Of a stretch of DNA of 64,000 nucleotides, positions 25,401-36,310 are shown piece by piece. The DNA comes from Coleophoma eucalyptorum (taxonomy: Eukaryota > Ascomycota > Leotiomycetes > Helotiales > Dermateaceae): contig JALRME010000009.1 in the NCBI GenBank assembly GCA_026120035.1, forward strand, positions 62,001 through 126,000. The letters are read 5' to 3'. The notes under the pieces were generated by a model. It saw only the letters and a program-made list of their open reading frames with translations, had not been told where the DNA came from and did no database searches. Made by a program: the position numbers and the translations under genes. How positions within the stretch are numbered: the stretch's first letter is position 1; every line of letters begins with the position of its first letter.

Positions 25401-28400
25401 AGTGAGCACAATAAGTATCACTTCAAATTTGCCAGCATACGCGACTGGGTTCACATCAGTGATATCTGCTAGTGGATCTACTCCAGGGACCTATTTTGTG
25501 GGAACCCCAATACCGTACGTCACCACGACCACCTATTTGGATGATCCTGCTCAATCTGCGTTTCTCTCCACGATTGGTGGAACAATAATAATAGGCTCGG
25601 TTGTGAGCACAATCACTACAACTATCACGCTTCCCGCATACTCTTCAGGATTTACTTCTCTTATTTCAGCAAGCGGGTCAGTTCCTGGAACTTACATCGT
25701 TGGGACTCCCTCACAATATGTCACAACAACCACTTACCTCAATGATCCTGCACAAAGCTCGTTCGTATCCACAAGTGATGGTCTTGTCATCGTAGGTTCT
25801 GTTGTCAGTACCGTCAGTACTACAACTACTTTGCTGCCTTATGCAGCTCCATATATCTCAACAATTAGTGCGCAGGGTAGTACTCCAGGAACAGTGATTT
25901 ATGGGCAGCCAGACCAATTCACAACACAAACCTCGTATCTGTATAACGAAGAAGCCCCGTACACATCTACGTCTCTTGGAAATGTCATTATCGGTGTCGA
26001 CGCTACCACTATTTCACACACGACTACTCTAGCAGCTGGACAGCAGGGATATACAACCATCATTCCAGCTTCCGGGTCGCTTCCTGGAGCTTATGTTGTT
26101 GGCAGTCCAGCCGAATATACCACAATTACATCATATCTTTACCATGGCGAAACCCCGTATACTTCCACAACAGCTGGCAACATTGTCATTGCAGTTGATG
26201 CTATTACAATATCAACAACTATTTTATTGGAGCCGGGACAAGCCGGCTACACAAGCGTCATCTCAGCTTCTGGGTCACTTCCTGGGTCCTACATTGTTGG
26301 CACTCCTGCTCTATACCCCGTACGAACTTCTTACCTATACAAAGGGGAGAGTCCCTACACTTCCACTATTTCCGGTACTATCGTGATCGGTATCGATGCT
26401 ATCACTTTCTCCACAACTTCAACGCTATCCCCAGGGCAGACTGGATATACGAGCGTAATATCTGCGTCGGGATCAATACCAGGAACTTATATCGTAGGAA
26501 CTCCGTTGCAATACACTACTCGCACGACTTATTTGTACAATGGCGAGCCTCCATATTCTGCCACTGTTGCGGGAAGCGTAATCATTGGAATTGACGCGCT
26601 CACGGTCTCGACGACTACGACTCTTGCTCCGGGTCAAACTGGCTACACTAGTATCATCTCGGCCTCGGGCTCGAATGCAGGAAGTTATATTGTGGGTACT
26701 ACAGCCCCGTATACTACTCGAACAACATATCTATATAATGGTGAGCCCACATACATCTCGACAATCGGCGGGAATATAATTTATGGGATTGCTGCTATTA
26801 CGTATTCTCAAACCACTACACTGGATCCGGGCAATACAGGTTATACCAGTGTGATTTCTGCGTCGGGATCTATCCCCGCAACATACATAGTAGGAACACC
26901 GGCACCTTACACGACTACGACATCATACTTATATAACGGACAACCCACCTATGTATCAACTATTGGCGGAAATATCATTTATGGCATTGCTGCAAGTACT
27001 ACTTCACGGACTACCACTCTACCTCCAGGTAGCACGGGTTATACCAGTGTAATCCCGGCATCTGGATCAATTCCAGGAACTTATATAGTGGGAACAACAG
27101 CACCATACACGACTTCCACCTTCTATTTATACAATGGCCAAGCACCATATACGTCGACAAGCGCGGGATACATTATCTATGGAGTCCAAGCAAGTACCAC
27201 AACTATCACCTCCTATATTGGATCCAAAGCTGGATATTCGAGTACAATAGCTGCCAGTGGTTCAGTTCCGGGTACGGTATACATCGGATATAGTCAAAGT
27301 TATCAAACGGTAACTACGATCGGCTCTCAGGCCACAATTTCTACAGTTTCTCCATCTGGCACAAATGCAGGAACAGTCTATGTTGTTACAAGTAAGCAGT
27401 CTTATCTATATTCTAAATGTAAACTAATCATTTTTGAAAAGGTTCAATTAATCAATTTGCTCTGGCAACGTCTATAATTTCTGCAAGCGGATATCAACCA
27501 TTTTGCAGCTCTTACCTTAGCTACAGTCAACCTTACTCTACTTCGACAAAAACTATATCACTCACTCAGTCATCAGTAACCTCAATCAATGGAGGGACGA
27601 CGACTGTCTTCGTAACGCCAACAGTAACGAGCTTTACAACAGTCCCATCTTCGACCGCAACGCAGGTGGTAGTTAGCACTTCAACCGTCACTATCCTTAC
27701 AGCAGTTGTTACGACTGCAAATAAGAAACGAGACATACAAACCGGCGAGCATAGTTGTAATGGTTGCGCAAGGAGCAGTAAAGAAGCCCTGGCAAAGCGA
27801 CAAGCAGCTTCTACACCAGCAGCTCTGGCGACTTTCCCTCCGGCCATCTTAAGTTCGGCTTGCTCTGCCCAGGTAACGCAGGCTACTTCAACAATTGTGG
27901 TAGGACCTACAGTCTCTATCACCATTTCAACAGTGATCCCCTCTACCGGGCCTTTGGCGACCAGTTTCAGTACTATAGTCGCTGTCACCCGAACAATCAC
28001 AGTTACCAGCGGCGTTTCAACAACGACAACCACAACTAGCTCGACCCAGACTCAGGTTTCTACTACGGTTGTTGTTGTGGCCGCAAACGCGCCTACTGGA
28101 ACACAAACATATCTTCAGCTGATCCCCCCGATCAATCCTGGTGCTTCTTACGCACTGTCCGACCCTGCACCTCACATGACGGACAACGACTTCTTTCCAA
28201 CTACGCGCGAGATTTTTGTGCTCACTGCCACAAAACAGTTGTATTCGGTGTCTCACAATGCTTATTACTACCGCCAAACAGGGGTCACTGCTAGTGGAAA
28301 GCTTTTTTGGAGTTCCACCGCATCTGCTGGGGAAACGATTTTCAGCTCTGTCTTTAACACTACATTAGGTTACAACGAGTTGCTGGCCACAAATCCTTCG

Positions 28401-28562
28401 ACAGGCCAGCCTTATGTCTTCTGTTGCGCTAATATAGCAAGTAAGGACAGTAATGATGCCACAGGTTATCATATCTACTTCAATATTGCTGCAGCAAATT
28501 TCCCCACCACCGGTTGCGTTCTCACGCGTTTATTCTTGCAGCCTATTAGTTTGGCCTCGTAA
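16499..28562 (+). CDS. Giant secreted Thr/Ser-rich repeat protein (adhesin/mucin-like)
   Basis: Exons 16499-18909, 18968-19473, 19531-27391 (interrupted by an N gap) and 27442-28562 give about 3,965 residues as sequenced. A signal peptide (MLSILLLLLPIARC) starts a Thr/Ser/Val-rich segment to ~residue 815. Two Lys-Arg sites follow (~823-824 and ~847-848). A module of ~100 residues (about 873-976; SITGGFLTWSNSLFDGG, ARFCNTT, ANCTAVTLVY) resembles a fungal extracellular domain that I recall as DUF7908. Then come 36-37 tandem 67-residue repeats, two more Lys-Arg sites (about 27728 and 27798), and a C-terminal domain ending QPISLAS without GPI signal or TM. Introns 1 and 3 are GT-AG with CTAAC/CTAAT branch sites; intron 2 is GC-AG. 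A role in adhesion or as a coat protein is inferred from composition only. A two-gene split is possible, but frames and branch sites favour one gene. Confidence 0.75.
22934..23030. other. Assembly gap (97 N) inside the repeat array
   Basis: The sequence ends in GCTTATGAAAC on the left and resumes with AACAGCCTTC on the right, the same point of the repeat unit. Reading frame across the gap requires a missing length divisible by 3, which 97 is not, so the length is arbitrary. The true repeat number is therefore unknown and may be higher or allele-specific. Confidence 0.97.
24110..24911 (+). repeat. Near-identical 402-bp tandem duplication (two repeat units copied together)
   Basis: Units carrying PAQAPF/NIIVG alternate with units carrying PAEAPF/NVIIG: the pair at about 24110-24510 is repeated almost base for base at about 24512-24911. 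The copying unit was thus two 201-bp repeats, a sign of recent unequal exchange. Confidence 0.8.
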
Positions 28563-29175
28563 ATCATCAATTAATGTTTTCATGGCATCTACATATTTCT
28601 TCTATCAAAGCAAATCAATAGCGATGCGGCGTTTGGGAACAGATATTCTTTCTGCATTAGCTCCCCTTGCAAATTCTTCTTAAGCTAAAATAAAATAATT
28701 AATAACTTTTCCCACATCACATTAATTCATCTGAATATCTTGAAGCATAGATTTAGGTTCTTTATCGATTTCTATTCCGTTCTTTATTTGTTAGAATCCG
28801 TATGATGTCATACACGCTTCACAAACCTAAGTCAGTCAAATTGGTTTTAATCATTGCCTGCTTGATCGAAAATACTGATAGGGGAATTGGCATTTCGGCT
28901 TCACAAATCGCAGCCAAAGTTGCAAACTTGCCATGAAGAAGCTCCAGAGTACTCGATATCAGTAGGGAACCCATTGTAGATCAGGAAATTGACATCCAAT
29001 CATATCCCGGTATACGCTTCCCTTTTGCTTTTTCACAAGACACTAGAGGCCATAGCTTCAGGTTCAGATACACATTGTAGATAGATGGATTTGTTTTTAC
29101 GAACTTCACTTAGAAAATGCACCGTGCAAGCACTTGAACTTTCAAATTGATCGCTACAATGATATCGCTTATAAA
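28563..29175. other. Intergenic between converging genes
   Basis: AT-rich 3' flanks of the giant repeat gene and the acyltransferase. No gene, RNA or repeat recognised. Confidence 0.45.
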
Positions 29176-30642
29176 TCAAACGGGCAATAGTCTTCCGTCA
29201 CCCCTCCCTTCCACGGCCTCTTCCGGCTTCTCAGTCCAAGCCTGCTCGGCAGGGTCCTTCCACATATATTTCTCCAACTTCTGCGTCATTCTTGCACACC
29301 ATGGATCGACATATCTCATCCACAGATTTGCCAAATAATACAAGACGACAAAAAACACCAGAATACTGGACCAAACTCGAAGGAGCCCACTTCGCGGTTT
29401 CGGTGGCGGGCGTTCCAGTTTGCCTTCAGCATTTATAAAATCCGTCGGTGCATGGATGCCCCATATCATCCAACAGAGAATACTCCGTAGCAGACCACCG
29501 TGCAGTAAATAGACAGCAAAGGAGTTTTTCCCCAGCCAGAGGAGGTATTTTGACGATAGGGAAGTCTTGAGGAAGGCTGAGATGTGGATCGCTAGTGCAA
29601 TTAGGATTATGCCAACTCCGGTGAAGAAATGTGGCACATCGCAGGCCGGAGGAAAGATGTAAGTTGCCAGCGACTTGAGTGATTGTGACCATGGCGTCCA
29701 TGCTGCATTATCTGCTGGATATGAAGCAAGATAGAGCCCTAAGGTAAGAATGATTGGCGAGAAAAATCGGGCAAGCACATTCGAATGCCTGGTCAACCAT
29801 TCCTTGTGTTCAGGTATTTGCGAGACTTCTGAGAGGAAGGCTCCAAAGAAAAATTGCATACCAAAAACTGCTGTTTCTGGTTAGCATTTATACACCCCAT
29901 TAGCACGTTCAACTTACAATCGTTTCCAATATAATAGTACAGGAAGAAGCCGAACATTGTCATCATCCGATGTCTTGGCTGCATATATGCCGTAATGAAA
30001 AGCATTATGTATACCAGCATACTTCCTCGCAACAGAGGCATCATAGTCCACTGGTTTCCATCATAGTAGTTCTGGCCATTGGTCCAAGTATGAATCAAAC
30101 TCCAGAAAAGACTGATGAGACTATCACCGAACCAAAGAGTAGGTTCGGGATTCGTCAATGCGATCCAAACTGAGTCTCCTCGCTTCCCTACCTCAAATAC
30201 TCCAAATTGTGCTGCAAACCAACAGATAGTTGTTGCGATCGCTGCCGGAAGAAAGAGGCGTGGGACTCGTCGAAATGCTGATTTTGCTACGTTCTGTAAC
30301 GCAATTTCGGGTCGACCGGAGCGCATGGTGCGAATAGGCTTGAGCACGCAAACGTATCCCGTCACCATACTGAATACTGCGACACCAATGCGACCTTGAA
30401 CGAAAACTCGGAGAAAAGGTCGCTGGAAAAGTCGGACGCGGCTGTTAGGCTCTTCGCCCATGCTAGGTGAGAAGAGAGCATCATCTAAAGCTCGGCAGAG
30501 ATGGGTTACAACGACAAGGAAGGATGCTACACCTCGAAGGCCCTGAAAATATTGGAGTCAGAGCTGAATTTTTATTTAGCTAGAAAGTCTCGTGAACATG
30601 ACTTACGTCGACCCATTTGACGTTCTCTTGCTTCACGGCCAT
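29176..30642 (-). CDS. Membrane acyltransferase 3 family protein
   Basis: Exons 30642-30607, 30542-29918 and 29867-29176 (minus) give 450 residues. The N-terminus MAVKQENVKWVDGLRGVAS, continued by FLVVVTHLCRALDD, is the acyltransferase-3 hallmark: a D-G-L/R-G start and a His in the first membrane helix. The protein continues with about ten hydrophobic segments and a short tail (LEKYMWKDPAEQAW). The family moves acyl groups across or onto substrates at membranes (sugars, sterols, wall polymers). The fungal branch is mostly uncharacterised, so no substrate can be given. The first exon is only 36 nt, but it supplies the conserved start and joins in frame, so I trust it. It converges on the giant repeat gene. 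Confidence 0.87.
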
Positions 30643-33600
30643 CGGTATGGTCTCTTTTTTGGCCTTCAACAAAAAGTAGACATCGGACACCAACTGCTAT
30701 TGGTATTGAGGAAGTTTCACGTCCCACAGATAATTTTGATGTCCGTTATAGTACTACTCTGGTGCTGGTGAGAAACAAGACGACAGGTATGAATAAGACA
30801 AAGACCAAGGAAAGAGAGCGAATTGACAAGTTTACAAAGTTGCAAGCATAGCACCAATTTTCAATATAGTAACAAAGCGGAAAGAAGAATGGTCATATAC
30901 GCCACCTGGTACGGGAGCCAAGTCCTAGAACGTAATGGCCAGGGAAGGGAACATTTGATTCCGAGCTGGACTCCCTCGAGTGAATTAATTCAGTACCAGA
31001 GCGGACCCTGCAACTACTTTATCCCCATAATGTACAGCAAATACGGAGACAGGCGGCTGGGGTTAACGCATGGTAAGGATCGATCACCAATTGCGTTGTG
31101 TGGATCCCGAATTGCATCTTCTGCTGCGTCGGGGGATCCATGCCCATACCCATGCGCACCGCTTTTAAGCTTCTGTGGCATGTACGGAGTGCCCAAGGAG
31201 AACCATAAGAACTGGCCGTCACAGAATAATCATCGCAATCATGGATGAGATCAAATGCACCGAAAATGGACCAAGGGGACCAATAGCAGAATTTGGCTTC
31301 CAGCTTGGTCGTAGGTGAAGGCTGGCGCAAGTGTCTCGTGCGCTTCTTCTCACCGTAGATACATAAGGTAAGGAGTAAAATTTCCTTCATCAGTCACTGT
31401 GCTGAAGTCTCCTGGCTGCTCTTAATACCGCTTCCATCCTGTGACGCGCAATGCGAGTGACGGGGGGTGGGCGACGTCGTATTAGCCACTACGAGATCAC
31501 TGAAGTGCTTGTTTGAATTACGAGCAGCAGCACAAATTGGGCTTCATCATGCCACCCTAATTATAGCCACGCCGACGAAGCAACGGGTAAATTGAACCGT
31601 TATTGCATGCAAGACGGAAGGCTTTTCGTGGTCAGATTGCCGGGAGAGAAGCCAAGACTCTGATCTGTAAAGGAAGCAGCTTGGCGTGTCTCCTAGGTAT
31701 GACGCCGAATGGGCTAATGGTAGAGACAACACCGCAGGTCAATTATGGAAGAAAGGGGGTATAGCGGAAGGAGAATGATAGAGAAGGAAGGAACCTCACA
31801 TCATATTTGGGACGAGGAGGAAGGAAAGTGGAGGCATTAAGCACTTGGCAACTTCTTGTTCTTTGCACCCTTACACTAACTGATACTCGAGGGCGCCACA
31901 CGAAAGAACGCAAGCGACCTGGGGCGACGGAGAGTTTCAAGGTAGGAAAACGGCGATAATTACACGCCCGACTATACCTCTCAGCTCTCGGAGGGGATTC
32001 GGAAGACAAAAAGTCAGACGTTTCTGTTAAAACAAAAGCAATAAATCGGAAAAGAGCACAACCCCAGGAGCACAAAAGGAGTAGGATGTTTGTTGGTGGA
32101 GACAAGCAAAAGAGGGGATCTTCCTTGCACACAATAAGAAGAGTTAAGCGAAAGCACCAAGGAGGGTGAGGCGAGCAAGCGGGGAGGCTGGTAAGGTAAG
32201 GTAGGTCGGTACTAGGTACGGAGTACTTACTAGGTATGAAATACAACCCAACTCCTATATCCTGAACAAAAGAATCAATCGCCTCATTGTAACCACGTGA
32301 TCTATGTGTTTCCCACTCCTGTTTCACTCCCACCTCCGCCTCCATTGTTCTTTAACCTAGGTATTGCAGCCTTAATCCCATGGCAATACATTCTTTTGCT
32401 GCTTCCATTCCGAGATCGCTACATAAGCCAGGGTTGACGGGTATAGGCAGAAGTGTACATCTAGTAATATCTTGGTGCTTCAGTAGTCGCTTGTTGTTTT
32501 CTGCTGCTCGTTTACCTTCCCAATTCAGTTACCTGCGCGGCGATGCAGATTCTTGGTCATTCTCAACTCGTTGGCTTACAGGTTGACGTACTGATTGCAT
32601 TGCTGCCTCGTATCCAAACAAAAATGCAAGCTCGTGTCATCCCTTTCGTTATAGACCTCAGTCACACACTCCCGAGAAAGTCAACATCCGAATAAGATAG
32701 ATCACAAACGATGATCACGTGGCACAATCGGCTGGCTGTGCACCACGCCGTCATCATCCATTCCTCCTTTCCCTACCTCAGCAAGGGAGTTGATGTGAGT
32801 ATATATTGTGATAACACTGCCAGTAAGTGCTTAGTCTTTCCTTATAGAAAAGAGGTATATCAGCTTCTACTTCTACCCAACACGCATTCTCTTTCCCAAA
32901 CGAGGCATAAGCAGTTTGCCTGGTCAGACGTAAATTACTTCATTTTACATGCAGAATCGCCAAACCCAGACTGCAGCGATGACGAGGCTACCTTACCAGA
33001 TATCGATTCTGAAACATAACAATTTTTATTATGGGCCCAAGGCGCAAATCTTAGGTGCAGCAGCTAGAACGCAAGTCACAGCATGTGGCCAGAAGAAAGA
33101 AAATAGAGTAAGCCGGCCGCCAAAACGCCAAGAAAGTCTATAACATGCTTAAATTCCTCGCAGGGTGACATCAAATTTTCTAGTTAAAGCATTGTAAACG
33201 TGAGTATTAGGACGCTATCCTATTTGTAAAGGCTTGAGGCTCTAACGGCTTCACATTTTACTTCGAAGAGCTGAAAGGACTTCTCCCGATTGCGAAGTCC
33301 GATGGATTGCCTTGATTGGGGAAAGTTTGTCAAAGGGCAGTCAGACATTGCCCTTGAACGCAGAATCTGTATATGGAAAAAGTAAGCGAACATCCTTTGA
33401 TATTCCTCAGCTGGGTGAGCAGAGAGGAGTAAGTAAGAGAGGACAAGACTCTGGTCCCCCCGAGGGTCCGAAAACATGAGAGTAAAAGAGCTCAGGTATT
33501 TTTTTTTAATTTTTCCATTAGTTAACTCATTCACCCTGAATGGTGGCCTGAGTTGATTCGGCAACAATGTTTCTTGGATCAAAAGCCGGGATCCGTAACC

Positions 33601-33952
33601 CCCAGCCCGCACGTTAGATCCACTTTTCATATTGCGGGGAATAAAGAGTAGTAACGTTACGAGATAAGCATCACAAAGCAGTATACACAGCTTCCTAGAT
33701 AAGATTGATGTCGGATCACATCTGTTTCTTTGAACAAAAAGAAGGAAATCCTTCGCCGTCGACCGTAACGTGCTCGCTAAAGCGGGGTTCTGATGGAACT
33801 TCACGATGGTTACATGCAAAGCACCGCCTGACATAGGAGAGTATCTGCGAGAATATAAAGAACCAATGTTCTGGCCGGAAAAAATCAGTGTATTGCTTAA
33901 TCTTTAAGAGCGATCCGAGGATTTACTTAGAGATATTGCAAGCGCTGGTATC
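30643..33952. other. 3.3-kb gene-poor region
   Basis: No gene recognised. Two long minus-strand frames (32345-31743, 200 codons; 33834-33220, 204 codons) begin with ATG but show no domain or signal peptide and have Arg/Ser/Leu-rich composition like random translation. The left edge is the promoter of the acyltransferase and the right edge that of the beta-galactosidase. No tRNA-like cloverleaf or transposon end was seen. Confidence 0.45.
33854..33860 (+). promoter_or_regulatory. TATA box of the GH35 gene
   Basis: TATAAAG lies 93 nt before the ATG at 33953, a plausible core promoter position in filamentous fungi. Confidence 0.45.
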
Positions 33953-35824
33953 ATGAAGTCACCTTTGTTTTCAGCGACAGCACTGTTGCTGCTCTGCAGA
34001 TACTGCTTTGGTGCGACGTCATTCACTTATAACCGAACAAACTTCTTACTCGATGGATCACCATACCAGATCATTGGAGGCCAGATGGATCCTCAAAGGA
34101 TTCCATACCAATATTGGAGCGATAGACTCTACAAGGCACGCGCCATGGGTTTGAATACCATCTTCGCTTACGTTTTCTGGGATCAGATACAACCTACCGC
34201 GGATTCCTGGGATATGAGTGGCCGGAACAACATCACTGAATACTTTCGCTTAGCTCAAGAAGCTGGTCTCAATGTTGTGTTGCGAGCTGGTCCTTATGTT
34301 TGTGGTGAGCATGAATGGGGAGGGTTCCCGGCGTGGCTGAGTGAGGTTGATGGGATGGTGGTTAGATCCTATAACGAGCCATTCCTAGCTGCGTCCAAGG
34401 CGTATATTGACCGTCTTTCCAGCGAACTGACCCCGATGATGGTCACTAATGGCGGACCAGTGATCATGGTCCAAGTTGAAAATGAATACGGATCGTACGG
34501 TGATGATCATGAATACATGGGTGCACTCCGAGATATGTTCAAGGCAGCATTTGGAATTGTCCTATATACTAATGATGGTGGTTATGACGTTGATCTTATT
34601 GGGGGTGCCATCTCAGGAGTTCTTGCCGAGACGGATGGTTCTCCTCAGAGTGCTTTTGCCGCTCGCGATATTTATGTGAATGACTCTTCCAGTCTCGGAC
34701 CTCAGCTGGATGGAGAGTACTATACAACGTGGCTCGACTTTTGGGCCAGCAATTACACTTTTGAAACGGATGTTGGGTCTGCTTCTTCGATAGCTACTGT
34801 TCAATCTGATCTCAGCTGGGTCTTGAACAATGGATCCTCATTTAGTTTATATATGTTTCACGGTGGTACAAACTTTGGGTTCCAAAATGGAGCAGATTGG
34901 GGTGACTACCTAGAAGCTGTCATAACGAGCTATGATTATGGGGCACCCCTCGATGAAAGTGGGAGGACGAACGATATTTACTTCGCCGTTCGAGATACAA
35001 TATTCTCATATCTGAAGAACAGCAGCAGCAATGTTACGATCCCTGAAGTTCCGGAGAACCAATCTCCAATTGAAATTCCAGCTTTCGAACTTTCGCCGCA
35101 GGTCGCCTTGCTAGATATTCTTCCCAGTGGTATTTTTGGGGAGTCGCCCATCAACATGGAGGCTTTGAATCAGTCACATGGATATACGCTCTATCGACAT
35201 GCTGTCACTTCTGCACTGAATGGCACCCTTCAGCCAGGAGATTACCCCCGAGATCGTGTCCTAGTGTATGTGAATTCCAAACGAGTCGGGGTCATCGACA
35301 GCACTTACTGGGCGCCAAACACCGTAACTCTATCACTGAAAGCCAATGATACTTTGGATCTGCTTATCGAGAACATGGGAAGGATCAACTACGGCCACAG
35401 AATCCCGGACCAAAAGAAAGGAATTGTTGGGAATGTTACAGTCGGCGGAAGCATCTTATACGACTGGACCATGTATCCTCTCAGCATGGAAACATTGCCA
35501 ACAGTTTCGAATTCAGTCAGCTTTACGCCTTCACTAACCTCTGGGCCAGTTTTTTATAAGAGTACATTTGATGTCGAGACAATAGGTGATACATTCCTTG
35601 AGCTTCCAGGCTGGACAAAGGGTGTTGTATGGGTCAACGGCGAGAACTTGGGGCGATTCTGGGTTGTTGGTCCACAGCAGAGCTTTTACCTTCCAGGTTG
35701 CTATCTGAAAACTACGGGCAATGAAATCGTGGTTTTGGAGTTGGAACCGGGTAGCAACTCAACTACAGTAAAGGGAGTCAGCACGAGAACTTGGGCGAAC
35801 AACCCGGATCCTGATCTTTTATAA
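33953..35824 (+). CDS. Secreted beta-galactosidase, glycoside hydrolase family 35
   Basis: A single exon of 623 residues. The first ~20 residues (MKSPLFSATALLLLCRYCFG) are a signal peptide. The GH35 barrel begins at FTYNRTNFLLDGSPYQIIGG and includes GLNTIFAYVFWDQIQP and RAGPYVCGEHEWGGFPAWL. VQVENEYGSYG carries the acid/base Glu178 (in NEYG), and DGEYYTTWLDFW carries the likely nucleophile Glu255. MFHGGTNFGFQNGA and ITSYDYGAPLDESG complete the active site. C-terminal galactose-binding-like domains end with GWTKGVVWVNGENLGRFW. The length matches the short animal/bacterial-type GH35 enzymes rather than the ~1,000-residue lacA-type of Aspergillus. It should release terminal beta-galactose from extracellular glycans. 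Numerous N-x-S/T sites suit secretion. Confidence 0.94.
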   Translation: MKSPLFSATALLLLCRYCFGATSFTYNRTNFLLDGSPYQIIGGQMDPQRIPYQYWSDRLYKARAMGLNTIFAYVFWDQIQPTADSWDMSGRNNITEYFRLAQEAGLNVVLRAGPYVCGEHEWGGFPAWLSEVDGMVVRSYNEPFLAASKAYIDRLSSELTPMMVTNGGPVIMVQVENEYGSYGDDHEYMGALRDMFKAAFGIVLYTNDGGYDVDLIGGAISGVLAETDGSPQSAFAARDIYVNDSSSLGPQLDGEYYTTWLDFWASNYTFETDVGSASSIATVQSDLSWVLNNGSSFSLYMFHGGTNFGFQNGADWGDYLEAVITSYDYGAPLDESGRTNDIYFAVRDTIFSYLKNSSSNVTIPEVPENQSPIEIPAFELSPQVALLDILPSGIFGESPINMEALNQSHGYTLYRHAVTSALNGTLQPGDYPRDRVLVYVNSKRVGVIDSTYWAPNTVTLSLKANDTLDLLIENMGRINYGHRIPDQKKGIVGNVTVGGSILYDWTMYPLSMETLPTVSNSVSFTPSLTSGPVFYKSTFDVETIGDTFLELPGWTKGVVWVNGENLGRFWVVGPQQSFYLPGCYLKTTGNEIVVLELEPGSNSTTVKGVSTRTWANNPDPDLL

Positions 35825-36310
35825 TATCGAGGGAATTCTGCTCTTGAGTCTTAACCGCACTGCGTAAAATATCCAGCACTAGGAATGGCTTGAAAATAAA
35901 CAGCATTTCATAATGGTGTGCTCCAATCCAGATATACCAGATTTGCTCAGTCCATGAATCTTTGGTCACAGGCTCAGAGAAGTCTCTTCGAGCCTCACGG
36001 GGTAGTTACCAAATAACAAGAAAAACATTTATCTCCAAATACTTCTGGTGATATGGAAATCCCACGTATACCTATCACAAGGATAACAGATAAATATCAC
36101 AGTGGTATAAAGCAGTGGAGGCCCTGTGCTGTCTCCCTGGCGAATATCATAACCGACTTTGCATTCCTCTAATATCTTAGTTCGTACAGATACTTATTGG
36201 GGAAAGGAAACGCTAATATAGGACCTATAAGATATTGTATTTCAAATAGCGCTATGAAATCGATCTGAACATAGTATGCATTGAAAAATAGTCCTGAAAC
36301 CTCCTCCCAT
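35825..36310. other. Intergenic between converging genes
   Basis: AT-rich 3' flanks of the GH35 gene and the lysozyme-like gene; no other feature recognised. Confidence 0.45.

Larger units (their letters stand above)
19983..27391 (+). repeat. Tandem array of 201-bp / 67-residue coding repeats
   Basis: I count 36 full units and a partial last one, one of them broken by the N gap. The common pattern is a Tyr-Leu/Ile-Asp start, PFTSTS, VIIG, a Thr stretch, then FTSTISASGS, GTVIIGSP. Five classes follow each other: YLDNxExPF with IDPFS (units 1-7), transitional YLDETDS (8-10), YIDDPAQAPF with PAYETAF (11-25), YLDDPxQ with PAYATGF (26-29), and YLYNGExPY with PGQTGYTS (30-36). The YIDDPAQAPF block is the most uniform. 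The Thr-rich beta-strand pattern recalls flocculin-type repeats but I cannot assign it to a named family. Confidence 0.92.

Noticed and set aside
20000..27300. CRISPR-like array of regular repeats
   Set aside because: Repeats are contiguous, 201 bp and coding, with no spacers; the genome is eukaryotic.
19020..27800. Kexin-processed repeat peptide precursor (KEP/RiPP type)
   Set aside because: Lys-Arg sites occur only outside the array, not between repeats. The units are 67 residues and Thr-rich, so short core peptides would not be released.
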